NCBI GenBank assembly: GCA_001940925.1
Contig: MSGZ01000007.1
Coordinates: forward strand, 62,001-126,000
Source of the DNA: Ruminococcus sp. Phil11
GTDB taxonomy: Bacteria; Bacillota; Clostridia; Oscillospirales; Ruminococcaceae
Direction of reading: 5' to 3'
DNA: 64,000 nt
Shown here in pieces: positions 52,558 through 63,174 of the stretch. The notes below the pieces were generated by a model that worked only from the letters and a program-made list of their open reading frames with translations, searched no databases and was not told where the DNA came from. The translations under genes were made by a program, and so were the position numbers. Position 1 is the stretch's first letter; each line of letters starts with the position of its first letter.

Positions 52558-55089
52558 ATGAAACAGATATTCCGGAAGCTGACCGCTGCGGCAGCTTCAC
52601 TCGCGGTATCCGCCTCTCTGGCGGTGCTGCTGCCTTCGGCCTCACTGACGGCCTCGGCGGCATCCGATTACTGGAAATTCGACTTCGGCGCAGGCGGCGT
52701 CGCAAACGGCTATACCGGTGTCAGCGCGTCAGACGGCTACAACGCCGGCAGGGGCTACGGCTTCTCGAACGGCACGAATGTCTCGAATGTCGGGGCATCG
52801 GGCGGCGGCGCGCTCAGCGATGCGGTGCGCTTCAACAATTCCACGCCGACCGGCGGCTACACGTTCTGCGCGGATGTGCCGAACGGCCTGTATCAGGTCT
52901 CGGTCTGGCTCGGCGATACGAACCGCACGAGCGTCGCGATCGAGGGCATGTATCAGATCATGAACCTGACCGGCAACAATGCGTACCATACGCTGCAGGT
53001 CCCGGTCTCCGACGGTCAGCTCAATATCTGCGCCTGTGAGGGCAAGGCGGGCTATGCGTTCACAATGTCCGCGCTGGAGATCAAGAAAATCTCCGATGAA
53101 GCGAAAACGAATCCGACGATCTGGGTCTGCGGCGACTCGACCGTCTGCAACTACTATCCGTTGGATTCCTCCGGACAGGCAGGCTGGGCGCAGATGCTCC
53201 CGCAGTTCATCGACAATACCAAATGGCAGGTCATGAACATGGCGACCTCCGGACAGTGCGCCCGCGGCTTCATGGATGCGGGTCAGTTCACGGTCATTGA
53301 GAAGAACGGCCAGCCCGGCGATATCTACGTCGTGTCGATCGGCATCAACGATACGAACGCGAAGAACAACACGACCGAAGCGCAGTACGCCGAGATCCTC
53401 ACGGATATGGCGCAGCGTGCGATGCAAAAGGGTATGCGCGTGATCCTCGTGCAGCAGCAGGGCAGAAACGGTGACTGCCAGCGCAGTCCCCTGCTGAACA
53501 GCCGCTGGTATAACGGCGCGGTCGCATCGGTCGGCCAGAGCCTCAATCTCGAGGTCGTCAACCTGTTCCAGCTCTGGCAGGATTACTGCCTGACGAAGTC
53601 CGTCAATGAGGTCAACGCCATGTATATGGACGACGGCCTGCACCCGAACCGTCAGGGCGCGACAGTGCTTGCAAAGTTCATGGCGGATGCGATCAACTCC
53701 GGCAGCTCCGATCCGGGCACGAATCCCGGCACAGACCCCGGCACGACGCCGGTCATCACGACCGAGGATCCGCTGCTGCAGGGCGATCTCGATAATGACG
53801 GCAGAATTACCGCAAAGGATATGACGCTGATGAAGCGTATCCTTCTCGGTGCGGAAGTATCCTACAGTATCCGGCAGGCCGCCGATCTGGACAGTGATTT
53901 CAAGGCGGATTCCGCCGACCTTGTCCTGCTCGCGAAATATCTTTCCGGTCAGGATGCAGCGTTTGCCGACCCGAAATATGCCGCGACCGAGCAGACGGTC
54001 GTCAACGGCTGGCATGAGGAAACGAATGCGGGCTATGCCTACAAGGATTACCTGAACCTCGACAACAGCACGGCAAGTTCGGTGACGTTCTCGGTAAAGG
54101 CACCGCAGGACGGCAATTACCTCTGCACGTTCCGCATTGCGAACGGCTCCGCGAACGACCGCCAGATGACGATCACGGTCGATACCGCCGATCAGGTCTG
54201 GAAGCAGAGCTTTCTGACGACCGGCGCATGGACGACATGGGAGAACCGCGGTCTGGTGCTGCCGCTGAAGGCTGGCATCAACCGCATCACGCTGAAATCG
54301 GATACCTCCGAGGGCGGCCCGAATTTCGATTTCATGGAAATGAGCTTCACCGACGAGCCGATCGCACAGCCGTATGACGGCTCCTCGCAGCCCTCGCAGA
54401 CGGTTACTTCGGATAAGCCGGTCGTCTATGTCGCATCGGATTCGACCGCGCAGAGCTATAACGCATCCTATGCGCCGCAGCAGGGCTGGGGCTACTATCT
54501 GCAGGATTATTTCACCGATAATGTGCAGGTCTCGAACCACTCGATCGCGGGCAGAAGCTCCAAGAGCTTTTACGACAACGGCAGACTGCAGACAATCCTT
54601 GACCAGATCAAGGCGGGCGATTATCTGATCGTCTGCTTCGGCATCAACGACGGCGCGTACAACAAGGAGGAGCGTTATGCGCCGGTCTGCAACAATGTCG
54701 ATAACCCGACGCAGGGCTCGTTTGAGTATTACATGACGTTCTATATCAAGGGCGCGCTGGACAAGGGTGCAACGCCGATCCTGATGTGCCCGACGCTCTC
54801 GATCAAGGGCGCACAGCAGCCGTTCGGTGCGGGCTACCGCAACATTGATTCGGCGTGTCAGGCACTGGCGCGGAAGTACAATGTGCCGTATTTCGATCTG
54901 AGCGCGGCGATGGCCAATGATTTCAACAACCGCCCGTATGACACGGTTTACGGCTATTACATGGGCTCGACGACACAAGGCGGCACAGACTTCACGCATT
55001 TCACGGAGACCGGCGCAAAGGTCACGGCAGGCATTATCTGCAATGGCATCAAGAATCTGAACATTCCCCTTTCGCAGTACGTGAAGTGA
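52558..55089 (+). CDS. Secreted double esterase CE12 - dockerin - CBM35 - CE12
   Basis: An 843-residue protein: signal peptide (1-35), N-terminal beta domain (about 38-178), SGNH/CE12 esterase (about 182-385; GDST, GxxN-type IGIND, DGLHPN), an internal dockerin (about 405-465; DLDNDGRITAKD and DLDSDFKADSAD), CBM35-like domain (about 475-605) and a second SGNH esterase (about 620-840; ASDST, CFGIND, DFTHFTE). CE12 enzymes remove acetyl groups from rhamnogalacturonan or xylan. The central dockerin is unusual; most are terminal. The start follows GGGGG near the ATG at 52558. An upstream in-frame ATG at 52423 precedes the promoter and is rejected. Confidence 0.9.
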   Translation: MKQIFRKLTAAAASLAVSASLAVLLPSASLTASAASDYWKFDFGAGGVANGYTGVSASDGYNAGRGYGFSNGTNVSNVGASGGGALSDAVRFNNSTPTGGYTFCADVPNGLYQVSVWLGDTNRTSVAIEGMYQIMNLTGNNAYHTLQVPVSDGQLNICACEGKAGYAFTMSALEIKKISDEAKTNPTIWVCGDSTVCNYYPLDSSGQAGWAQMLPQFIDNTKWQVMNMATSGQCARGFMDAGQFTVIEKNGQPGDIYVVSIGINDTNAKNNTTEAQYAEILTDMAQRAMQKGMRVILVQQQGRNGDCQRSPLLNSRWYNGAVASVGQSLNLEVVNLFQLWQDYCLTKSVNEVNAMYMDDGLHPNRQGATVLAKFMADAINSGSSDPGTNPGTDPGTTPVITTEDPLLQGDLDNDGRITAKDMTLMKRILLGAEVSYSIRQAADLDSDFKADSADLVLLAKYLSGQDAAFADPKYAATEQTVVNGWHEETNAGYAYKDYLNLDNSTASSVTFSVKAPQDGNYLCTFRIANGSANDRQMTITVDTADQVWKQSFLTTGAWTTWENRGLVLPLKAGINRITLKSDTSEGGPNFDFMEMSFTDEPIAQPYDGSSQPSQTVTSDKPVVYVASDSTAQSYNASYAPQQGWGYYLQDYFTDNVQVSNHSIAGRSSKSFYDNGRLQTILDQIKAGDYLIVCFGINDGAYNKEERYAPVCNNVDNPTQGSFEYYMTFYIKGALDKGATPILMCPTLSIKGAQQPFGAGYRNIDSACQALARKYNVPYFDLSAAMANDFNNRPYDTVYGYYMGSTTQGGTDFTHFTETGAKVTAGIICNGIKNLNIPLSQYVK

Positions 55090-55091
55090 GC

Positions 55092-55207
55092 GGTGTCTCC
55101 GACGGATTCAAAATGGGGCTCTGCCCCAAACCCCGCTGGGGACTAGTCCCCAGACCCCATTATGTGTATGAGAAAAGGACGCTGATACAATAATCTGCGT
55201 CCTTTTT
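55092..55207 (+). repeat. 3'-end hairpin element, copy 2
   Basis: Begins three bases after the CE12 stop with GGTGTCTCCGACGGATT, then GGGGCTCTGCCCC, GCTGGGGACTAGTCCCC and the terminator-like stem AAAAGGACGC/GCGTCCTTTTT. Nearly identical to copy 1 at 28710-28825. Confidence 0.88.
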
Positions 55208-55290
55208 GCTGCCGGTCAGGTAACAATCTAACCGTTTGCAGCCATATCTAAAGTATCGGTCAAGCCTTTGACCGCACCCCGAGAAACACC

Positions 55291-55323
55291 AAACCCGCAC
55301 GGTTATCACTGCCGTGCGGGTTT
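55291..55323. terminator. Bidirectional terminator before the chaperone operon end
   Basis: AAACCCGCACGG / CCGTGCGGGTTT stem, between the CE12 gene and the dnaJ stop. Confidence 0.8.
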
Positions 55324-55425
55324 GTTATGCATTTTTTACTGCTGAATCGTAAAGAACAACACGCTTTCGTTCCCGGCATACCTTCCGGCGTGCTTCAGAT
55401 CAACGGGGGCGGGTACTGTCCGCGC

Positions 55426-56586
55426 TTACTTCTCTTTGCCGATCAGATCTTTCAGCTTTTTGAAGAAATTGTCGCGCTTGGCGTAGTTTTTGCTTTCCAG
55501 CGAGGACTCGAACTGCTGCAGCATATCCTTCTGCTTCTTGTTCAGTCCCTTCGGCACCTCAACATACACCTTGACGTACTGGTCACCGCGGTCGGAACGC
55601 TGCAGCTTTTTGACGCCCTTGCCCCGCAGACGGAATATCGTGCCGTTCTGTGTGCCCTCGCCGATGCGGTATTTCACGTTGCCGTCAATCGTCGGTACGA
55701 CGATCTCGTCGCCGAGCACGGCCTGCGAATAGGTAATCGGAATCTCACAGTGGATATCGTAATCCTCCCGCTGGAACACAGGATGCGGCTTGACATTCAC
55801 GGCAACGATCAGATTGCCGCTCGGCCCGCCGTTTACACCTGCATCGCCCATGCCGGAAACGCGGATCATCTGGCCGTCGTCAATGCCCGCAGGAATATCC
55901 ACATTGATGCTCTTGGAAACACGCACTCTGCCTGCACCGCGGCACTTCCCGCACGGGCTCTTGATAATGCGCCCCTTGCCGCCGCAGTGCGGACACGTCT
56001 TCGAGGACGAAATCATGCCGAACGGCGTGCGCTGCGTCGATTTGACGGTACCGCGTCCCTGGCAGTCCGGACAGACCTCCGAGCCGCCGTCGCCGGCACT
56101 GCCCGAGCCGTGGCAGTCCGGACAGGTCTCCATGCGCTGCACCTGCACATTCTGCGATTTTCCGTTGCAGGCATCCATAAAGTCGATCGTCACGCTGGTC
56201 TGCAGATCTCTGCCGGCGCGCGGTGCATTCGGATTGTTCATCCGGGTACCGCCGCCGAACATGCCGCCCATGCCGCCCATGCCGCCGAACAGACTCTCCA
56301 GAATCTCGCTGACGTCCGAGAATCCGCCCATGCCGCCGGAGCCGCCCATACCGTTGCTGTCCAGACCCTCATGGCCGTACTGGTCATAGATCTGACGCTT
56401 TTCGCTGTTGGAAAGCACCTCGTAGGCCTCGGTGATCTCCTTGAACTTTTCCTCTGCGGTCGGGTCGTCCGGATGCAGATCGGGATGATACTGCCGTGCC
56501 AGCTGGCGGTATGCCTTTTTCAGCTCGTCATCCGTAGCGGATCTGCTGACGCCCAGTACCTCATAATAATCTCTTTTGTCAGCCAT
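55426..56586 (-). CDS. dnaJ: Chaperone protein DnaJ
   Basis: A 386-residue class I DnaJ: J-domain with HPD ([10 protein letters not shown], about residues 5-70), Gly/Met/Phe-rich linker, four CxxCxGxG zinc motifs ([36 protein letters not shown]; about 150-215) and the C-terminal client-binding domain. It stimulates DnaK ATPase. It lies downstream of dnaK with a 34-codon gene between. Confidence 0.97.
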   Translation of the reverse strand: MADKRDYYEVLGVSRSATDDELKKAYRQLARQYHPDLHPDDPTAEEKFKEITEAYEVLSNSEKRQIYDQYGHEGLDSNGMGGSGGMGGFSDVSEILESLFGGMGGMGGMFGGGTRMNNPNAPRAGRDLQTSVTIDFMDACNGKSQNVQVQRMETCPDCHGSGSAGDGGSEVCPDCQGRGTVKSTQRTPFGMISSSKTCPHCGGKGRIIKSPCGKCRGAGRVRVSKSINVDIPAGIDDGQMIRVSGMGDAGVNGGPSGNLIVAVNVKPHPVFQREDYDIHCEIPITYSQAVLGDEIVVPTIDGNVKYRIGEGTQNGTIFRLRGKGVKKLQRSDRGDQYVKVYVEVPKGLNKKQKDMLQQFESSLESKNYAKRDNFFKKLKDLIGKEK

Positions 56587-56643
56587 ATTCTACACCCTTT
56601 CGTGTGTGATATTTTGCTAATATTCCGTGCGCTGTACAGGCCG

Positions 56644-56748
56644 TCATATCATAAAATGGGACAATACGACGTAAAACAGAACCAGCAATGCAAGAATTGA
56701 TATTGTTGCGACTGTCATAATGATGTAATCCCGTTTTTTGTCGTTCAT
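56644..56748 (-). CDS. 34-residue single-pass membrane protein between dnaK and dnaJ
   Basis: Reads MNDKKRDYI then one hydrophobic helix (about residues 12-33, TVATISILALLVLFYVVL). GGAAAGGA stands 8 bases before the ATG. It lies in the same direction as, and in the gap between, dnaK and dnaJ. A longer in-frame version would run into dnaK coding sequence and lacks an RBS. No family recognised. Confidence 0.6.
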   Translation of the reverse strand: MNDKKRDYIIMTVATISILALLVLFYVVLSHFMI

Positions 56749-56833
56749 ACGTGCAATCCTTTCCGGTCTGTTGACAGGTACGGCGAGAGGGGCGGAAGGA
56801 CATTCCACCCCTGACGCATCATGCAGTTCGTTC

Positions 56834-58678
<1,845 letters not shown>

Positions 58679-58764
58679 AGCTTTATCCTCCTAAAGAATG
58701 ATCTTTTCAGTTTGCTTATAAAATGCCGTATCCGGCTTCTGCGGGAGCCCTCCCGCCTGTTATG

Positions 58765-59364
58765 CTAGTTCGCAACGGAAACCATTGCGCAGCGGACGAT
58801 CCTGTCTCCGAGGCGGTAGCCCTTCTGGTAGACCTCGCAGACGGTCGATTCGCCGAAGTTCTCGTCCTCGATCTGGCGGATCGCGTTGTGCACCTTCGGG
58901 TCAAACGGCTCATTCAGCGCGGGGATCTCCTCGACGCCGAGCTTTGCAAGGATCGCGGTCATCTGCTGGTAGATCTTCTCCATGCCGCTGCGGTAGGCTT
59001 CGTCCGTACACGGGGATTCCATTGCGCGTTCAAAGCTGTCCACGGCGGGCAGCAGCTCTAAAACGGTCTTTGCAACGGCATCCTGATAGGTCTCGGATTT
59101 TTCCTTTGCCGTGCGCTTGCGGAAATTGTCGAACTCCGCAAACAGCCGCATATACTTGTCGTTCGCCTCTGCCAGTGCCTTTTCGGCTGCATCGGATTCT
59201 TCCGGTGCTTGCTCCGCATCCTCAGCGAACTGCGCCGCTTCCTCATCGGTCAGCACTTCGGTCTCCGCTGTCTCCCCCGGTGTATCCGCGGGATCATGCA
59301 GACCGCTTTCCTCGAGGGACTCGAAATCCTCGCAGCCGTCCGCATCACGGATCTCATCTGTCAT
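58765..59364 (-). CDS. grpE: Nucleotide exchange factor GrpE
   Basis: A 199-residue protein with a Glu/Asp/Ala-rich N-terminal region (1-70), a long coiled coil with the GrpE signature FAEFDNFRKRTAKEK, and a C-terminal beta domain ending in VCEVYQKGYRLGDRIVRCAMVSV. Releases ADP from DnaK. The start overlaps the hrcA stop by four bases. Confidence 0.96.
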   Translation of the reverse strand: MTDEIRDADGCEDFESLEESGLHDPADTPGETAETEVLTDEEAAQFAEDAEQAPEESDAAEKALAEANDKYMRLFAEFDNFRKRTAKEKSETYQDAVAKTVLELLPAVDSFERAMESPCTDEAYRSGMEKIYQQMTAILAKLGVEEIPALNEPFDPKVHNAIRQIEDENFGESTVCEVYQKGYRLGDRIVRCAMVSVAN

Positions 59365-60401
59365 GTGTCGTCATCCTCCTTTTCGGAGATCAGATTGCTG
59401 ATCTTCTCTGTGAAATACTCAAGATACGGGATCACCTTTGCGTAATTCAGCCGCATCGGGCCGATGATGCCGAGGCGTCCGGCGGTCTTGCCGTCCTTCC
59501 GGTACTGCCCGACGATCATGCTCGAATTACCGATCACGAAGGTCTGCTGCGGATGCTCCCGTTTGGCATCCTCGCTGAACATCACATGAATGCCGCTGAA
59601 CGTATCGTTGAGGATCGGCATGATGACATCCTGATTCTCCATAAATTCAACGATATCCTGCGTTTTCAGCTCATCGCAGGTCAGCAGGTTCCGCGTGCCG
59701 TTGACGGTCAGCTCCTGCCGCATCATATCGCGGCTCAATTCGTAGAGCCCCTGCACCAGCGGACTGAGCGTTGCCATATAGGCACCCATTGCGGTGACGA
59801 GGCGGTCGAACATTTCCGGCGACAGATCGCTGAGCGATACGCCGTGCAGATGCTCCGTCAGGAACGCGGTAAAGAACTGCAGCTGTTCATCGTTCAGATC
59901 GAATTCCAGTCTGCAGGCTTTGTTTTTGATATTGCCCGCCGATGTGATCAGCAGGATCACATACAGCCGCTTGCCGGTCGGGATGACCTCGACCTTCGAG
60001 ATCACCGAGAACTGCGGCATCGCATTGACGGCGACAGCAGCGCATTTTGTGATCTCCGCCAGTGCAGAGGTCGCGGACTGAATCAGTCCGTCCTCGGTCA
60101 GTGCGGCGTCATCCGTAAACATGCTGTCGAGCCGCTGCTTTTCGTCCTCCGACAAGCCGGCACCGGGCATACATTTTTCGATATAGAGCTTATAGCCCTG
60201 AAACGTCGGCACTCTGCCGGCGGAGGTATGCGGTTGCTCCAGCAGTCCGAGCTGCTCAAGCACCGCCATATCATTGCGGATCGTCGCGGAGGATACATTG
60301 ATATCCGGCAGCGCGGCAATGGCTTTCGAGCCGACCGGTTCGCCGGTTGTGACATATTCATCCACCACGGCGGCAAGGATCCTGAGCTTGCGGTCGTCCA
60401 T
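59361..60401 (-). CDS. hrcA: Heat-inducible repressor HrcA
   Basis: A 346-residue repressor. N-terminal winged helix (1-70: RKLRILAAVVDEYVTTGEPVGSKAIA, SSATIRNDMAVLEQLGLL, PHTSAGRVPT), then the GAF-like dimerisation domain. It represses its own operon by binding the CIRCE element at 60469-60495 and depends on GroE. The ATG at 60401 follows AAAGGAG by 8 bases; a start at 60410 would place that RBS only a few bases from the codon. Confidence 0.96.
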   Translation of the reverse strand: MDDRKLRILAAVVDEYVTTGEPVGSKAIAALPDINVSSATIRNDMAVLEQLGLLEQPHTSAGRVPTFQGYKLYIEKCMPGAGLSEDEKQRLDSMFTDDAALTEDGLIQSATSALAEITKCAAVAVNAMPQFSVISKVEVIPTGKRLYVILLITSAGNIKNKACRLEFDLNDEQLQFFTAFLTEHLHGVSLSDLSPEMFDRLVTAMGAYMATLSPLVQGLYELSRDMMRQELTVNGTRNLLTCDELKTQDIVEFMENQDVIMPILNDTFSGIHVMFSEDAKREHPQQTFVIGNSSMIVGQYRKDGKTAGRLGIIGPMRLNYAKVIPYLEYFTEKISNLISEKEDDDT

Positions 60402-60468
60402 TCGCGCCACTCCTTTCCCGCCGCAGCCCCGCCCGGAACGCTCCGGTTGCAGACTGCTTTTTGATGTG

Positions 60469-60495
60469 CTAGCACTCTGTCTCTCCGAGTGCTAA
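60469..60495 (-). promoter_or_regulatory. CIRCE operator
   Basis: TAGCACTC-N9-GAGTGCTAA. Only one outer base of the canonical TTAGCACTC arm differs. It lies just downstream of the -10 box, the usual position for HrcA repression. Confidence 0.95.
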
Positions 60496-60499
60496 GTAT

Positions 60500-60528
60500 A
60501 AGATACCACTTTTCCGCCCGCTTGTCAA
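60500..60528 (-). promoter_or_regulatory. Heat-shock operon promoter
   Basis: Minus strand TTGACA, 17 bases, TATCTT, next to the CIRCE element. Confidence 0.85.
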
Positions 60529-60665
60529 GCGTTCCCGCACAGTTTTCACAAACTTCGTCAACACGCACAAAGTCTGCGGCTTTTCTTATGATATATCGTT
60601 GAATATTGAGAACGGCAAACCGGGTATCAGAGGATGATTGTGCAGAATCCCGCGAGCATTGTTCA

Positions 60666-60694
60666 TTGCGCCGCACGGGAATCCCTGCTATAAT
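60666..60694 (+). promoter_or_regulatory. Promoter of the PL1 gene
   Basis: TTGCGC, 17 bases, TATAAT (60689-60694), 65 bases before the start. The -35 box is weak. Confidence 0.6.
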
Positions 60695-60759
60695 GAAAGC
60701 GGAGCGATACAGAAAGGCTCCGCAGCCGATCCGAATGATTTGATCTCAGGGAGGATACC

Positions 60760-63090
60760 ATGATGCAAAATGCAAAAAGAAAGCTTGCGGCACTGTTATG
60801 CTGTGCGGCACTGGCAGCCGGTACGGCACCGGGCGTCCTGTCCGCGCAGGCAGCGGGCGGCGTTACGCTGAAAACCGCGCAGGGTGCCGCAGAATCCGCC
60901 TTCTGTGAATGGGAGCCGGTCTCCGGCGCAGAGGGCTACCATGTCTATGCGGACGGCAAACCGCTCGACAGCCTGCTGATCCGGCAGTACAGCGGATATT
61001 ACCGCGCAGACGCCGTCGGGCTGAAGGCCGGCAGCCATACGCTCAAGGTCGTGCCGCTGCGGAACGGGCAGGAGGATGCTTCCGCCGCCGCAGAGCAGAC
61101 CGTCACCGTCACCGCGCATGACCGCTCCGGCTTCGGCTTCGTGAACGGTTCTGCGTCCGGTGCCTACAACGACGACGGCACGCTGAAAAGCGGCGCGGTC
61201 GTGCTGTATGTCACGGAAGAAACGAAGGACACCGTCACGCTGGACGTCATCACCGACAGCAAGGGCGGCAAAACCGCCTGCACCGGCATCCAGAATATCC
61301 TGACGGCCTATCAGAAGGGCACGGACAGCCGCCCGCTCGATATCCGCTGCATCGGCAATCTCACCGACCCGGCGGTGCTCATGGACGGCGACCTGCTTCT
61401 GAAGGGCAGCGGTGCGTCCAGGCGGCTCTCCTGCGGCGTGACGGTCGAGGGCATCGGCAATGACACCGTGTTCAACGGCTTCGGCCTGCGCATCGCGAAC
61501 TGCTCCGGCGTCGAGGTGCGGAACATCGGCTTCATGAACTGCAACAGCGGCGAAGGCGACGACATCGGCTTACAGCAGAACAATGACCATATCTGGGTGC
61601 ACAACTGTGACCTGTTTTACGGCGACGCAGGCACCGATGCCGATCAGGCCAAGGGCGACGGCGCACTCGATACCAAAACCTCGACCTATATCACGCATTC
61701 CTACAACCACTTCTGGGATAACGGGAAATGCAATTTACAGGGCATGAAGTCCGAGAGCACGGAAAACTGCATCACCTATCACCACAACTGGTATGACCAT
61801 TCCGATTCCCGGCACCCGCGCATCCGCACCTGCACCGTACACATCTATAATAACTATTACGACGGCAATGCAAAATACGGCGTCGGCGTGACGATGGGCG
61901 CGTCCGCATTTGTGGAACAAAACTATTTCCGGAACTGCCCGAAGCCGATGCTGAGCAGTATGCAGGGCACCGACGCGCAGGGCGAGGGCACCTTCTCCGG
62001 CGAGACCGGCGGCATCATCAAGGCATACAATAATATTATCACCGATGCCAGGAGCTATATCACCTATCAGAAGGACCCGTCCGGCTTTGACGCCTACGAG
62101 GTCACGAACGCGAAGGACACGGTCCCGGCTTCGGTCAGGACGCTCTCGGGCGGCACATCCTATAATAATTTTGACACCGCAGGCAGCATGTATGCATACC
62201 GTGCGGACAAACCGGAGGACGTTCCCGCTGTTGTCACCGCAAACGCCGGACGCCTGCAGGGCGGCGATTTCAAATGGACATTCAACAATGCGTCCGACGA
62301 TGCAAGCTATGCGGTCAACACAGGACTGAAATCCGCACTGGTCAATTACAAATCCTCTGTCGTGAAGATCGGCAGCGGCGCATACATCCCGACCGCTGAT
62401 CCGCCCGCCGCAACGACGGCACCGGCCGTCACAACGGCAGCGGCGGTCACGACAGTCACCGCACCCGCGCAGAGCATTCCCGCAGGCGGCTGGATCCACA
62501 GCTTCACGGCAAACGGCCTGGAAAGCAGCTTCTATACGATCACCGGCAATCTTTCAACGTCAAAGGGTACGGTCAGCTACGCGGGCGAAACGCTGACGCG
62601 CTGCCTGAAAATGGAATCCGCCACAAGCATTGTGTTCACCGCTCCCGAAAACGGTACGCTGACGCTCGTGTTTATCGAGCCGGCCGGCAGCATGAAGCTG
62701 GACGGTCAGAAGTATGCCGCGGACGGCTCCGGCATCCTGACGGTTCCGGTCAGCGCAGGCAGCCATACCGTCACCAAGGCAGACAGCTGCAATCTGTTCC
62801 GCATGGAATACGCAGCAGCGGCAGCCCCCGCAGCAACGACAGCCCCCGGCACGGCAGCCGTACCGGAAACGACCGCCGCAGAGACCGTGCAGAACGTCAA
62901 AGGCGATATCAGCTGCAACGGCAAAACGGATGTCTCCGACGCAGTGATGCTGGCGCGCTTCATCGCAGAGGACACAGGTGTGACCGTCACAGAGCAGGGT
63001 CTCGCGAACGCAGACTGCGACGGCGTAAAGGGCATCAGCCCGGACGACCTGACCATGCTCCTCCGCATCATCGCGAAGCTCGTCATATAA
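60760..63090 (+). CDS. Secreted PL1 pectate lyase with Fn3-like and beta domains and dockerin
   Basis: A 776-residue protein: signal peptide (1-32), Fn3-like domain (about 35-120), PL1 parallel beta-helix (about 125-470), Thr/Ala linker (about 545-575), a beta-sandwich possibly carbohydrate-binding (about 575-690), a second linker and a dockerin (about 713-776). PL1 features: NDHIWVHNCDLFYGDAG, ITYHHNWYDHSDSRHPRIR with the catalytic Arg region, and IYNNYYDG. It cleaves polygalacturonate by beta-elimination. GGGAGG lies 7 bases before the ATG. Confidence 0.93.
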   Translation: MMQNAKRKLAALLCCAALAAGTAPGVLSAQAAGGVTLKTAQGAAESAFCEWEPVSGAEGYHVYADGKPLDSLLIRQYSGYYRADAVGLKAGSHTLKVVPLRNGQEDASAAAEQTVTVTAHDRSGFGFVNGSASGAYNDDGTLKSGAVVLYVTEETKDTVTLDVITDSKGGKTACTGIQNILTAYQKGTDSRPLDIRCIGNLTDPAVLMDGDLLLKGSGASRRLSCGVTVEGIGNDTVFNGFGLRIANCSGVEVRNIGFMNCNSGEGDDIGLQQNNDHIWVHNCDLFYGDAGTDADQAKGDGALDTKTSTYITHSYNHFWDNGKCNLQGMKSESTENCITYHHNWYDHSDSRHPRIRTCTVHIYNNYYDGNAKYGVGVTMGASAFVEQNYFRNCPKPMLSSMQGTDAQGEGTFSGETGGIIKAYNNIITDARSYITYQKDPSGFDAYEVTNAKDTVPASVRTLSGGTSYNNFDTAGSMYAYRADKPEDVPAVVTANAGRLQGGDFKWTFNNASDDASYAVNTGLKSALVNYKSSVVKIGSGAYIPTADPPAATTAPAVTTAAAVTTVTAPAQSIPAGGWIHSFTANGLESSFYTITGNLSTSKGTVSYAGETLTRCLKMESATSIVFTAPENGTLTLVFIEPAGSMKLDGQKYAADGSGILTVPVSAGSHTVTKADSCNLFRMEYAAAAAPAATTAPGTAAVPETTAAETVQNVKGDISCNGKTDVSDAVMLARFIAEDTGVTVTEQGLANADCDGVKGISPDDLTMLLRIIAKLVI

Positions 63091-63126
63091 ACAGCTTCTC
63101 CGGCAGAGGGACTGATCCCGTACAGC

Positions 63127-63164
63127 AAAAAGGCACTGACCGCATTACAGGTCAGTGCCTTTTT
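63127..63164. terminator. Bidirectional rho-independent terminator
   Basis: Perfect stem AAAAAGGCACTGACC / GGTCAGTGCCTTTTT between two convergent genes. Confidence 0.93.
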
Positions 63165-63174
63165 GAATCATTGT

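Noticed and set aside
52729..54999. A 756-codon minus-strand frame inside the CE12 gene
   Set aside because: The plus-strand protein has signal peptide, esterase, dockerin and CBM motifs; the antisense product is basic and motif-free.
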